From: Paramesorhizobium salinisoli
Lineage (GTDB): Bacteria > Pseudomonadota > Alphaproteobacteria > Rhizobiales > Rhizobiaceae
NCBI RefSeq assembly: GCF_003335045.1
Contig: NZ_QOZG01000014.1
Location: 1 to 54,065, forward strand
Length of the DNA stretch: 54,065 nucleotides
Direction of reading: 5' to 3'
The notes under the pieces were generated by a model that saw nothing but the letters and a program-made list of their open reading frames with translations, made no database searches and was not told the origin of the DNA. Both the position numbers and the translations under genes were made by a program. This document shows positions 25,056 through 33,669 of this stretch, in pieces. The first letter of the stretch is position 1. Each line of letters opens with the position of its first letter.

Positions 25056-26087
25056 TTAGGCCGTTTGCCTGATGTGGTTGAATTGCCCATCATTGGTTAT
25101 AGTTAGCCGGCTCATGTCCATCTGTATAACCCCGTCAATGGCAATAAGCCCCTTGGCCACCATGGCATTCGCACCTTCTAACGCGGTTGGATCGTCAATC
25201 ATGAACTCGCCGCCGTTAATTCCGCCTTGCGCTACGATCTCAAAAATTCCTTTTGGATAGCTATTGTCGATAAAATCGAACGGTACCTTGCTTCCCTGGC
25301 CGGAAAACTGCATTTTGGCGGAGCCCGAGGCGAGGATGAATTGCGAGTTTCCCGTAATCGCGATGGGACCGAATCCAAGCGTGCAGTTCGCCGAGTCGCC
25401 TATTGTAATCTGTGTATCACTCAACTTCAGAACCGGCCCGGCCAAAATACCGGATGACTGCTCGGAAAGGCTTATCTGTGTCGCATTGAGACTCATTTCG
25501 CCCTGGTCACCTGGAATGCCCACATACCATTGTAAGGCAAGATTTTTCGAAGAAGTCACCTCAACGTTCGCGTTCCTTACATCAAGGGTGACAGAAGAGT
25601 TGACCAACATGCTGGCCTTATCCGACAAAATGATTCGTGTTGAGCTACTTGGGGTAGTCGATAGGCCGAAAAATTCGCAAGCTGTGAAAGCGACCATTCC
25701 TTCATCTTCGACGATCATATTCAAATAGCCGGCTGAGTTGACCTCGAGCCCTTTGCCTGATCCCATCCCTCCCATAATCAGTGCTCGGGCATCGTTCCGC
25801 ACGTGAAAGTTTAATTCAGAATCAGGTAGGAGCGTGAGGAATAATTCTGTCGAGCTGGCCCGCGCATCATAAACAAAGGTTCCCTGAGCGATATCGAATC
25901 CCGCGGGTGAAGTTCCGTTGCTCCAAGCGGTCTCATTATCACCCGAAGGGGTTATTTGCAGCCCGAGCGTCCGCGAAGGTGCGTTCATGATGAATGTCTT
26001 GCCTGCTTTCTTATCGAACGACTTGCCTGACCCGACCAAGGTTAGATTTGCGTCTGCTTCGTAAGTTTGATCAGCATTGGATTCCAA
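25056..26087 (-). CDS. Unknown beta-rich 343-residue protein
   Basis: I do not recognise a family. The protein has no signal peptide, no transmembrane helix and almost no cysteine. It is rich in Ser, Thr, Asn, Gly and Ala with alternating hydrophobic residues (for example ALIMGGMGSGKGLEVNSAG, VTLDVRNANVEV, IAITGNSQFILASGSAKMQF), the texture of a beta-helix or autotransporter passenger without a barrel. Its base composition is visibly lower in GC than the sugar operon beside it, which suggests a recent arrival. It is a single gene: the neighbour to the left is convergent, and to the right is about 340 bp of non-coding DNA. It may be a surface or phage-tail-like protein whose export route is elsewhere; this is inference. 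Confidence 0.65.
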   Translation of the reverse strand: MESNADQTYEADANLTLVGSGKSFDKKAGKTFIMNAPSRTLGLQITPSGDNETAWSNGTSPAGFDIAQGTFVYDARASSTELFLTLLPDSELNFHVRNDARALIMGGMGSGKGLEVNSAGYLNMIVEDEGMVAFTACEFFGLSTTPSSSTRIILSDKASMLVNSSVTLDVRNANVEVTSSKNLALQWYVGIPGDQGEMSLNATQISLSEQSSGILAGPVLKLSDTQITIGDSANCTLGFGPIAITGNSQFILASGSAKMQFSGQGSKVPFDFIDNSYPKGIFEIVAQGGINGGEFMIDDPTALEGANAMVAKGLIAIDGVIQMDMSRLTITNDGQFNHIRQTA

Positions 26088-26427
26088 TGAAAATCTGTTT
26101 TACTCATAATTATTACCCATTCAAATGACTTAATTTCACTGCGGGATCAGTATAGCAGAGCTTATATCGCCGTCTATGATTTGACCCATGAATTGTTAAC
26201 TGACGCCAAATCATCTATCCTTTTCAGCCTCCTTAAAAATTTCGGCTTGGCGGGTAATCTTGACTGCCGGAATGAATTTTTGCGCTTCAGATGCTGGTGA
26301 GCGGAGCGACCGCATCATGTCCACTACAAATGTCATTGAACCCACAGCGGTTCACCATCGCGCTGCGCTGCCCATCCGAGGCGGCCTCATACGGTTAGGG
26401 CGCGCCGGGTTTTCCTGCCGACATTGC
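26088..26427. other. Non-coding, AT-rich upstream region of the beta-rich orphan
   Basis: No credible gene. The first 150 bases are AT-rich and must hold the leftward promoter of the orphan. From about 26,260 the sequence becomes GC-rich and leads into the NmrA remnant. Confidence 0.45.
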
Positions 26428-26647
26428 ATGCACATTATTCTTGGAGGAACGGGCAAGTTGGTTCCGCAACCGCCCGCGCGCTGCTGGACGCTGGCCAGGA
26501 TGTTATGATCGTCCGCGCGTCCCGGATCACGGCGCTGATCTAAGGGAGGCGGGTGCCCGGATTGCAGTAGCCGATATCCGCGACGGCGATGCACTGCAGG
26601 GTATATTTCGCGCCGGAAAACGCGCCTTCCTGCTGAACCCGCCATGA
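26428..26647 (+). pseudogene. NmrA-like NAD(P)-binding protein, frameshifted N-terminal remnant
   Basis: MHIILGGTGK starts the Rossmann fold. A frameshift leads to the frame reading VGSATARALLDAGQDVMIV, and another to EAGARIAVADIRDGDALQGI then AGKRAFLLNPP. The order matches the first 75 residues of the intact NmrA-like protein at 49659 (MYVVLGANGRTGGETARAL ... GAFLLSPP). The remaining 200 residues are missing. This is a dead relative of that gene, next to an MFS exporter. Confidence 0.65.
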
Positions 26648-26779
26648 TCATTTCGGTCTTTTGGGGCCGGGAAGTATTTTGCCGCTCATCAAAATCCCGT
26701 CACAGTTGTAACTCTCACCGTTCGTTTTTTGGGGCCTAATCTATTTCACGACCATTATTGCTCATCATAGGAGGATAAC

Positions 26780-27997
26780 ATGTCTGAATCCGGATCCCAG
26801 AACAGTACCTGGTCGAGATCGACTTGGCTGTCCGTCGTCTCCCTTACCTTCGGGAGCTTTGCTCTGATCAGCAGCGAATTGCCACCCATGGCAGTACTCA
26901 CTCCAATGGCCGCGGATTTTGGTGTTACGGAAGGCGCCGCCGGTCAGGCGGTGACCCTCACCGCTCTTTTTGCCGGCATCGCAGCGCCGACAGTGGCCCT
27001 GATCATCGGCCGCCTGGACCGCAAGCTGATAAATCTCGTCCTCTGCGTCCTTGTGATCGTGTCCAACATCGCAGTCGCCTTCACATCCGACTATTTCGTA
27101 CTGCTGGCCGCCCGCATGCTCCTGGGCATCGCCATTGGCGGGTTCTTCGCGCTGGCCGGGGCCACCGTCGTCCGGCTCGTCACTATGGAGGACATGGGCA
27201 AGGGCATGTCGATCGTGTTCATGGGGCTCTCTGCGGGGCTCGTCGTCGCTCCAGCGCTTAGCACCCTGATCGGGGAAGCTTTAGGCTGGCGAGCGGCATT
27301 CATAGCCGCTGCCGGGTCCGGCTTGCTAGCGCTGCTTTTGCAGGCCATCTGTCTGCCGAGCGTGCCGGCGTCAAGTGCAACAAGCCTTTCGAGCCTGGTG
27401 GGCTTGCTAAGACGGCAACAGGTGCGGGTCGGATTGGCGGTTGGACTGCTGTTCTTCGGAGGAGAAGTATGTGGCTTCACCTTTATGCGCCCCTATCTGG
27501 AAACCAACGGGCGGCTCGATGCAACCGCCATCGCTCCTGTTCTGTTAATGCTCGGTCTCGCCAGCTTGTTAGGAAGCGCAATCGCCGGCGTGTTCGCCGA
27601 TCGCGTGCTGCGCGAGGGCTTCGGTGCCACATTCTTGGTCCTGGGGATCGCCACGATAGGGCTGTTGACCCTGAGCAACAGCTATGTTGCGGTTCTCGCC
27701 TTCGCCGCTGCGTGGGGTATGGCCATAGGTGCCGGGCCGGTGATGACCCAGACGTGGATGGGTCGCGCTGCGCCTGATCAGCTTGAGGGTGTGGGTGGGC
27801 TTTTTCTGGCCGTTATCCAGTTCGGCGTCACTCTGGGGGCCATCGCCGGTGGTATCGCTGTCGACATCTTTGGGACAAGCGCTCCACTCTATGTGACCGC
27901 TACTTGTGCTATTCTTGCGGCAATCCTGATTGCAACGCAACGGGCTCCCGATGTGATTTCGCAGACGTCTGCTTCGGCATTGGCCCCCGCCGAATGA
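26780..27997 (+). CDS. MFS transporter (DHA1-type exporter)
   Basis: A 405-residue protein with 12 predicted transmembrane helices. It starts with SVVSLTFGSFALISSELPPM, has the loop LIIGRLDRKLINLVLCVLV (motif A position), and AARMLLGIAIGGFFALAGAT (motif C-like region). The family (AraJ/NepI-like) exports sugars, nucleosides or drugs. AGGAGG stands 7 bases before ATG 26780. Its message may continue into the DUF899 gene 65 bp downstream. Confidence 0.9.
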   Translation: MSESGSQNSTWSRSTWLSVVSLTFGSFALISSELPPMAVLTPMAADFGVTEGAAGQAVTLTALFAGIAAPTVALIIGRLDRKLINLVLCVLVIVSNIAVAFTSDYFVLLAARMLLGIAIGGFFALAGATVVRLVTMEDMGKGMSIVFMGLSAGLVVAPALSTLIGEALGWRAAFIAAAGSGLLALLLQAICLPSVPASSATSLSSLVGLLRRQQVRVGLAVGLLFFGGEVCGFTFMRPYLETNGRLDATAIAPVLLMLGLASLLGSAIAGVFADRVLREGFGATFLVLGIATIGLLTLSNSYVAVLAFAAAWGMAIGAGPVMTQTWMGRAAPDQLEGVGGLFLAVIQFGVTLGAIAGGIAVDIFGTSAPLYVTATCAILAAILIATQRAPDVISQTSASALAPAE

Positions 27998-28062
27998 GCA
28001 TAGGTGCGGCGGATCCACTTCCGCACCCTTTCACTTCCATCCAAAATTAGAAGGAGAGGATC

Positions 28063-28812
28063 ATGCCCTATAACAAAGGAGATTATGCAGCCCCTGAAGT
28101 CGTCGATCGCGCCAGATTCCAAGCAGCATTGGACGCATTGCGCGTTCGCGAGAAGTCCCACACAAGAGAAGGTGACGCCATTGCAGCCTTCCGTCGGCGG
28201 CTCCCCATGGTCGAGGTGGATGGTACCACACCGCTTGTTGGCGAACGTGGCGCGACGACACTATTGGATGCCTTCGGCCCCCGCCGGATGCTCATTGCCT
28301 ATTACTACATGTGGTACGACGGTCGGCCCGCGCCGGAGCAATGCGAGGGCTGCACCTTCTTCACTGCTCAGGTTCGCGAGCTTTCCCATATCCATTCGCG
28401 CGACGCTACTTACGCCACCTTCTGCCAGGGCTCATATGACGAGAGCGTCCGCTATCGCGACTTCATGGGCTGGGAAATGCCATGGTATTCAGTACCAGAG
28501 GCATCGCTCGAGACGCTCCTCGCCGGGCGTGGGCCACGCATAATGTATCTTATCGCCTACCTCCGGCAGGGGTCGGACGTCTTCGAGACCTACTGGACGA
28601 CCCGTCGCGGCGTCGAGGCGATGGACAACAGTTACCGCCTACTCGACCTGACCGTCTATGGGCGGCAGGAGGATTGGGAAGACTCGCCCGCCGGATGGCC
28701 ACAGCACTGGGGCAATGCCAACCATCCGTTTCGTCGCTATGGCCGGCCCATCTCTCAATGGCCTCGCTTGGAGGCGGGCCATTCCGACAAGTTGGGAAAC
28801 GGTAGGCGCTGA
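28063..28812 (+). CDS. DUF899 (thioredoxin-like) protein
   Basis: A 249-residue protein of the DUF899 family. Diagnostic blocks are RVREKSHTREGDAIAAFRRR, VVGERG-like LVGERGATTLLDAFGPRRML, IAYYYMWYDG, CEGCTFFTAQV (CxxC in place of the thioredoxin active site) and DTYWTT-like VFETYWTTRRGVE. DUF899 proteins are predicted thioredoxin-fold enzymes of unknown substrate, often near stress or detoxification genes. The downstream hairpin overlaps its stop codon. Confidence 0.88.
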   Translation: MPYNKGDYAAPEVVDRARFQAALDALRVREKSHTREGDAIAAFRRRLPMVEVDGTTPLVGERGATTLLDAFGPRRMLIAYYYMWYDGRPAPEQCEGCTFFTAQVRELSHIHSRDATYATFCQGSYDESVRYRDFMGWEMPWYSVPEASLETLLAGRGPRIMYLIAYLRQGSDVFETYWTTRRGVEAMDNSYRLLDLTVYGRQEDWEDSPAGWPQHWGNANHPFRRYGRPISQWPRLEAGHSDKLGNGRR

Positions 28813-28831
28813 ACAACGCCTACCGTTTCCC
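28794..28831 (+). terminator. Perfect 15-bp stem-loop at the end of the DUF899 gene
   Basis: GGGAAACGGTAGGCG (28794-28808) pairs exactly with CGCCTACCGTTTCCC (28817-28831) around 8 bases. The stop codon lies in the loop. No T-run follows, so it is a strong hairpin rather than a textbook terminator. Confidence 0.6.
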
Positions 28832-29081
28832 CGACCCTCCGCCAAGGGCGTCTCGCTTGATACGGGCCTCGGGAACGTCGCCGACGGCAACAGGATCACA
28901 GGAAATCGGGATGAAGGTTCTCAGGCTGGCGACTGACCGGAACAGACCCGTCTGTGCCAACACTGGAGGACGCACTCGCGCCAACGGGGCGCTGTCGAAA
29001 CGTGCGGTGGTTCTGTTCAATTTTCTGGGGTGAGCCGGACAAGATGATAAGATACAGCAAGGATTCGCGTCCGAGCCTGCG

Positions 29082-29321
29082 TCACGGTTCAGGTGTAGCG
29101 TCTCCGTTTCTCGCCAGTACCAGCCTGACGATCTGGCTCAGATTCAGGAGGATGAAGAACACGTTCCACGCCACCGCGTTCAGCATCGGAACCGGTTGGC
29201 TGTAGAAGTAGACGGCAAGGCAGCATGCCGCCGCCGTGGTGAGAAATCTTAGGCGCAACATGTCCATCGTGAAATAGGCGGTCACGTAGAGGATGTTCGC
29301 CGCGTTGATGAGGATTTCCAT
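29082..29321 (-). CDS. Small membrane protein, three hydrophobic segments
   Basis: A 79-residue protein with three hydrophobic stretches (LINAANILYVTAYFTMDMLR, FLTTAAACCLAVYFYSQPVP, AVAWNVFFILLNLSQIVRLV). The pattern, with MLRLRFLT between the first two helices and NVFFILLNLSQ in the last, resembles the membrane part of Popeye-like proteins. It follows the AhpD-like gene on the same strand (62 bp apart) and probably belongs to its operon. Function unknown. Confidence 0.65.
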   Translation of the reverse strand: MEILINAANILYVTAYFTMDMLRLRFLTTAAACCLAVYFYSQPVPMLNAVAWNVFFILLNLSQIVRLVLARNGDATPEP

Positions 29322-29382
29322 TGTGCGTACTCGCTAAGTGCGATCCGGCGGAGGGCGTCGCCCGGCTGGGCGTTGCGTTCGC

Positions 29383-29826
29383 TCAGTCGCCACCGAACTC
29401 GGTTTTGAAGGTATCGAAATCCACCTGCATCCCGTTCAGGTAAGTGCTCCAATGCCGCACATAAGCGGCCTGCGCGACCGCTTCGGCGACCTCCTCGTCG
29501 GTTGCACCTGCAACCTTGGCGAACTTGGTTTCGAGCCAGATGCAGTATTCGCACGGGATCTGCGCCGCCACGGCAAGACCGATGAGCGACTTCACCTTCG
29601 GCTCGAGCTTGTTGGCGGGATCGATCACCAGACCTTTGGTCATGGCCCAGGCGCCAGCGACCGCCGATGGTGGATAGGACTTGAAGTGGCCCGGCACGAC
29701 GCCAAACGTTACTTCGATATCCTGGAAGATCTCCGCACGGGAGCGTTGCTCCTGCGTGGCGGCAAACGATACGGTGCTCATCAGGGTCGCGGCGGCCAGC
29801 GCTGCGATTGCGACGTTCTTTCTCAT
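29383..29826 (-). CDS. Exported AhpD/carboxymuconolactone decarboxylase-like protein
   Basis: A 147-residue protein. The signal peptide (NVAIAALAAATLMSTVSFA) ends before ATQEQ. The rest is an AhpD-like helical domain with CEYC at about residue 98 (IPCEYCIWLETKFAK) and ATDEEVAEAVAQAAYVRHWS. CxxC and the nearby His fit a thiol-dependent peroxidase-type active site, unusual in the periplasm. It starts 20 bp after the end of the methyltransferase reading on the same strand. Confidence 0.82.
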   Translation of the reverse strand: MRKNVAIAALAAATLMSTVSFAATQEQRSRAEIFQDIEVTFGVVPGHFKSYPPSAVAGAWAMTKGLVIDPANKLEPKVKSLIGLAVAAQIPCEYCIWLETKFAKVAGATDEEVAEAVAQAAYVRHWSTYLNGMQVDFDTFKTEFGGD

Positions 29827-29846
29827 TGTCGTTCTCCTTGTGTTTC

Positions 29847-31088
29847 TCAGGTGGTCGAAGGGAAAACTGGCGTCATCGCGCGCCCTTCACGCGCGAAGGC
29901 GGAAGCCGCCCGGGTCTTGCGCCGGGCAACGTCTCGAATGGTGGGGTCCGCCGGAGTGGTCAGCGAACGGGGGTGGTCATCTGGCCGCGCGCGACGTGTC
30001 CGATGTCGGATCGTATCAGGCCGATGTCCTTGAGCTGTGCATCGGAGAGTTCGTGCAGCAGCGCGGCGGAAATGCGTGAAACCTGCCTTGCGAAACACTT
30101 CGGCCAGACGCGCCTGTCCTGCCTGTGCTCCCAGCACCATCTGGCCGCCCTCCGAAATGGCGTGCGCCGTGCAGATCACGGTCGACGCCGAGTAGTAGAG
30201 CTGCGCTACCGGCGAGAGGTTGTCCTTGACGTGGTCATGCGCGAACGGCTCGACCAGGAGCACCGTGCCGCCGGGTGCGAGAGTCCTGGCCGCATGGCGG
30301 GCGGCCGCGACCGGATCGCCCAGATCGTGAAGGATGTCGAAGAAGCAGATCAGTCCGTACTGCCCGTCCGTATAGTCGTCGGCGCGGGCAAGTGCGTAGT
30401 CGATCCGGTCTGCCACGCGCGCGGCCTCGGCATTGCGCCGCGCCTCGTCGAGCGAACCAGGATGCGTGTCGAAGCCGTGAAAGCGCGAGTTGGGAAACGC
30501 CTGGGCCATCAGCAGCGTCGAGTGGCCGTAGCCGCAGCCGACATCGGCAACCGCGATGCCCGCCTCGAGCTGGTCCACCACGCCATCGAGCGCCGGCAGC
30601 CATTGCGGCACGAGGGCCGCGCGGTAGCCGTTGCGGTAGAACGCCGCCGAGCCGCAGGAGAGCCGCCCGTCATGCTCGCCCCAGGCAACGCCTTTCCCGG
30701 TTCGGAAGGCCTCGAGCGACTTCGCTTCGTCAAACCACATAGACGCTGGCACGTTCCAGGCGTGCGGGACGTAGACGGGGCTGTCCTCGTCGGCCAGCAC
30801 CATTGCCTGCTCGGGAAGCAGTTCGTAGGTGTTGCTTACGCCGTGATAGGCGATATAGCCGCCGGCCGCCTGGGCATTCAGCCATTCGGCGACGTAGCGC
30901 TCGGAGCAGTCAGCCCGTGTGGCGATTTCCTTGGCGCTCAGCGGTCCGGCGCCGGCCATTGCCTTGTAGAGGCCGAGCTTGCTGCCCAGGCTCACCATCA
31001 CGCCGGTATAACCGGCCGTCAGATCGCCGATGGCGCGTGCGGCGAAGGCTTCGAGCCTCGCCTGATCGATCTTTGGTATGTCCAGCAT
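29847..31088 (-). CDS. SAM-dependent methyltransferase (winged-helix N-terminus), with a foreign 3' end
   Basis: A reading of 413 residues. The N-terminal winged-helix dimerisation domain (LGLYKAMAGAGPLSAKEIAT, then SERYVAEWLNAQAAGGYI) and a Rossmann methyltransferase core (VADVGCGYGHSTLLMAQAFP, GFDTHPGSLDEARRNA, CFFDILHDLGDP, LAPGGTVLLVEPFAHD) are intact up to FRKAGFTHFRRAA (about residue 340). Relatives normally end within some 10-15 residues of that point. Here about 70 unrelated, Arg-rich residues follow because the gene has been joined out of frame to a DUF1127 fragment (29960-30076). The core may still work. It is divergent from the GlxA-type regulator at 31235. Confidence 0.82.
   Translation of the reverse strand: MLDIPKIDQARLEAFAARAIGDLTAGYTGVMVSLGSKLGLYKAMAGAGPLSAKEIATRADCSERYVAEWLNAQAAGGYIAYHGVSNTYELLPEQAMVLADEDSPVYVPHAWNVPASMWFDEAKSLEAFRTGKGVAWGEHDGRLSCGSAAFYRNGYRAALVPQWLPALDGVVDQLEAGIAVADVGCGYGHSTLLMAQAFPNSRFHGFDTHPGSLDEARRNAEAARVADRIDYALARADDYTDGQYGLICFFDILHDLGDPVAAARHAARTLAPGGTVLLVEPFAHDHVKDNLSPVAQLYYSASTVICTAHAISEGGQMVLGAQAGQARLAEVFRKAGFTHFRRAAARTLRCTAQGHRPDTIRHRTRRARPDDHPRSLTTPADPTIRDVARRKTRAASAFAREGRAMTPVFPSTT
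29960..30076 (-). pseudogene. C-terminal fragment of a DUF1127 protein joined to the methyltransferase
   Basis: In a frame different from the methyltransferase, the minus strand reads RISAALLHELSDAQLKDIGL then IRSDIGHVARGQ and stops at 29960-29962. This is the conserved end of DUF1127 proteins (LSDxxLxDIGLxRSDIxxVARG). No start or ribosome site is present. The junction with methyltransferase sequence is within about 30058-30076. Confidence 0.65.
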
Positions 31089-31234
31089 CCTATTGGTCCT
31101 TCACCTGTTTGCGTTGTACTTTGAAGCGGGTGTGGTGTAGAACTTCGGCAGGTTGCGAGACAGAGCCGCTATCGCCCGCAATCGGTCCATTCGTGCCATG
31201 TCGGCCGTTTTTCGTCGCCGGCGGGGAGGTCGCG

Positions 31235-32266
31235 ATGTCCAGACAGCTGAACCCGAGCGCATCGATGCCCCTGCGGGTCTGCCTCGTTGCGCTGCCCGAT
31301 GCGGTCCTCTCGACGCTGGCCGGGATCTACGACGTAATGAACGGGGTCTCGATGATGGGGATCGCCAGTCCAGGCGCCGAACACCCCTTCACGGTGGAGA
31401 TTGTCGGCGAACAGGCAGGACCGTTGCTGCTCGCCAGTGGCGTGCCCATCGATGTGCAGCGTTCCATTGAGGACATCGCCGCATGCGAGATTCTCATCGT
31501 CCCGTCAGTCCTGCTGAGACCCGGCGGATGGGAGACCGGTCGCTACCCGCGCCTGGTAGACTGGGTCAAGCGCATGCACGATGGCGGTGCGCGGCTGTGC
31601 TCGGCCTGCTCAGGCGTTTTTCTGCTGGCGGAGACGGGCCTCTTCGACGGCAAAGACGCGACCGTCCATTTCGGCTATGCGAAACAGTTCGCCGCCTGCT
31701 ATCCGGCCGTCTCGGTCCACCCCGAGCGCGTGCTGGTGATCTCCGGCCTGCGTGAGGATCTGGTCAGTTCGGGCGCGTCGAACACCTGGCACGACATGGT
31801 CCTCTACCTGATCGCCCACCATGTTGGCGCCACGGTCGCGCAGGAAGTCGCGCGCATGTTCGCGCTGCAATGGCATCAGGATGGGCTGGCGCCCTACATG
31901 ATCTTCGAGGGAAGAAACGACCACGGCGATGCCGAGATTACAAATGCGCAGGAATGGCTGGCGACCAACTTCTCGATTGCCAATCCGGTCGAGGAGATGA
32001 TCAAGCGCTCGAAACTTGCCGAGCGCACCTTCAAGCGCCGCTTCGCCGACGCGACGGGCCATGCGCCGCTCTCCTATGTGCAGCGCCTGCGGATCGAGGA
32101 CGCCAAGCGTCGGCTCGAGCGCACCGGTTCGCCCGTCGACGAGATCAGCTGGCGCGTCGGCTACGAGGACGCCGCATTCTTCCGCCGCTTGTTCAAACGT
32201 ACTACAGGCATGACCCCCGGCGCCTACCGCCGTCGGTTCCAGATCCCGGATTTTGCCCGCGGATAG
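31235..32266 (+). CDS. GlxA-type AraC-family regulator with DJ-1/PfpI domain
   Basis: A 343-residue protein. The N-terminal DJ-1/PfpI-like domain (VCLVALPDAVLSTLAGIYDV, then CSACSGVFLLAETGLFDGK around the nucleophile-elbow cysteine) is followed by a C-terminal AraC helix-turn-helix (IKRSKLAERTFKRRFADATG, then ISWRVGYEDAAFFRRLFKRT, ending TPGAYRRRF). I chose ATG 31235 for its GGGGAGG site; the longer upstream reading lacks one. It is divergent from the methyltransferase and AhpD-like genes and is their likely regulator. Confidence 0.9.
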   Translation: MSRQLNPSASMPLRVCLVALPDAVLSTLAGIYDVMNGVSMMGIASPGAEHPFTVEIVGEQAGPLLLASGVPIDVQRSIEDIAACEILIVPSVLLRPGGWETGRYPRLVDWVKRMHDGGARLCSACSGVFLLAETGLFDGKDATVHFGYAKQFAACYPAVSVHPERVLVISGLREDLVSSGASNTWHDMVLYLIAHHVGATVAQEVARMFALQWHQDGLAPYMIFEGRNDHGDAEITNAQEWLATNFSIANPVEEMIKRSKLAERTFKRRFADATGHAPLSYVQRLRIEDAKRRLERTGSPVDEISWRVGYEDAAFFRRLFKRTTGMTPGAYRRRFQIPDFARG

Positions 32267-32668
32267 TTCGCGCTTCGGCAGGTCGCCGGATCCCAAACTT
32301 TGAGGGTTGTGGATCGATCTCGGTCAATATCCTGACAAGCTCAATATCGATCATGGATCGCCGCAGCGGAACGGCAGCTTGGGGCTGGTCAGAAGTCCTC
32401 AGTGCCACTGGATTGAATGACCGCGACCGTCTTTTGATTGCGAGAACCCGCCGGCCACTCACAGCCCCCTTTCACGCCGCCGATCGGTCGATGGCGATAC
32501 GCGTCGCCGATGGCCGCATTCGAGGTTGCTGAAGGGAAAGCCTAACACGGTTGTTGCCGGTCACCGACACATCTAAGCCCTTTCGGAATCGACGTAGTTC
32601 GGCAGAAAATGGGCCATTAGTCCTTATCTCTTCCAGACATCATCAAACTACCCCAAGTCGCCCGACCG
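32267..32668. other. Gene-free stretch between the GlxA-type regulator and the BrnA gene
   Basis: About 400 bases with short readings in several frames, none with a ribosome site or family resemblance. I see nothing else. Confidence 0.5.
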
Positions 32669-32917
32669 CTAATGGCCAGTCTTCATGGCTGCTCTCAATG
32701 CGTCGTTAATGCGTTCCTGCCAACCCGGGCCGTCTTCCTGGAAAAATGCCAGGACGTCGTTATCGAGCCGGATCGACACTATTTCCTTGCCCTTCGGGAT
32801 TACTGGCCGCTCGACTGCGGGGGCGGCCGCTTTTTTCACGGGTTTGAACAGGGCTTCGGCCGCGTCCATCGGGTTTAAAGGTCTGCGCGGCGATTTCATC
32901 ATAGGTTCATATCCCAA
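32669..32917 (-). CDS. BrnA-family antitoxin, without a BrnT partner
   Basis: An 82-residue protein. The C-terminal part (KEIVSIRLDNDVLAFFQEDG, then PGWQERINDALRAAM) is the ribbon-helix-helix signature of BrnA antitoxins (COG3514). The N-terminal half is Pro/Ala/Lys-rich (LFKPVKKAAAPAVERPVIPK). BrnT toxins normally lie just upstream, with WDExKxxxNxxKHG at the start. I searched both strands from 32918 to 33200 and saw no such reading. The gene is therefore an orphan, possibly acting as an ordinary DNA-binding regulator. Confidence 0.75.
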   Translation of the reverse strand: MGYEPMMKSPRRPLNPMDAAEALFKPVKKAAAPAVERPVIPKGKEIVSIRLDNDVLAFFQEDGPGWQERINDALRAAMKTGH

Positions 32918-33208
32918 GTTGAAGGAAACATTGATTATCGTGCGGCCCCAGCCGCCTGTACTTATCGTAGAGGCGGTCAGACGCTGTTAGCAATCGTCAT
33001 CGCACTGGAAACAGGGCGACGCGCGCGGTTGAGCTTCATAGCAGTCGGGTCGCGAACCGCTGTTCGACCGGAATTCCCCCGCTTGAAGGTTCATCCGGCC
33101 GCGATTGGCACCCCGCCCGTCTTGATACCCCTTCTGGCGCGGCGAGAGCAACCCGCAGGACGCGAAGCTTTCGACCTTCGAAAATCTGGTTGCGATCAGT
33201 TGGCCGCG

Positions 33209-33526
33209 CTATAGCCACTCGTCGACAAATTCAGTCGGGTCAGCATTCTGCTGTATGCGCTGGAAAAGGATGCCGCGACTTCTGTCCGTTTCCGGCATCT
33301 CAAAACCATTGTCTCGTAGTTTGCACCAGCTTTTCATCATCGGGGGGAAATCGGTGGCCCACGCGCAACCATAGGGCCGCACCAGCGCCGCACACAGGCC
33401 CGGACGATCTTTTGCGTTGCCCTCGACATAGCCGATCCGGCCGCCCTGACGGTCGGCGAGTGTAGGGCGCGACGGGCATGCGTCGAAGTCCAATAGCAAG
33501 TTCTTGTCCGCGACGGAGATGTTCAT
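33209..33526 (-). CDS. Small hypothetical protein
   Basis: A 105-residue reading starting at 33526 with a GAGG-like site upstream. It contains DKNLLLDFDACPSRPTLADR, YGCAWATDFPPMMKSWCKLR and DNGFEMPETDRSRGILFQRI, with several Trp and Cys residues. No family recognised. It may be real, because amino acid use is protein-like throughout, but it has no operon context. Confidence 0.4.
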   Translation of the reverse strand: MNISVADKNLLLDFDACPSRPTLADRQGGRIGYVEGNAKDRPGLCAALVRPYGCAWATDFPPMMKSWCKLRDNGFEMPETDRSRGILFQRIQQNADPTEFVDEWL

Positions 33527-33669
33527 TCAACCTCATCCCGTGGGCAGGAAGCTGCAAGCCTCGGTGATCCCACGTCAGCTTCTAGCCGCAATTGTCAGCG
33601 CGTTGCCGGGATCAGATAGGCCCCGCGCTTGATGTCTTTGCTGGTGGTATGGAATCCGCAAACAATAGA

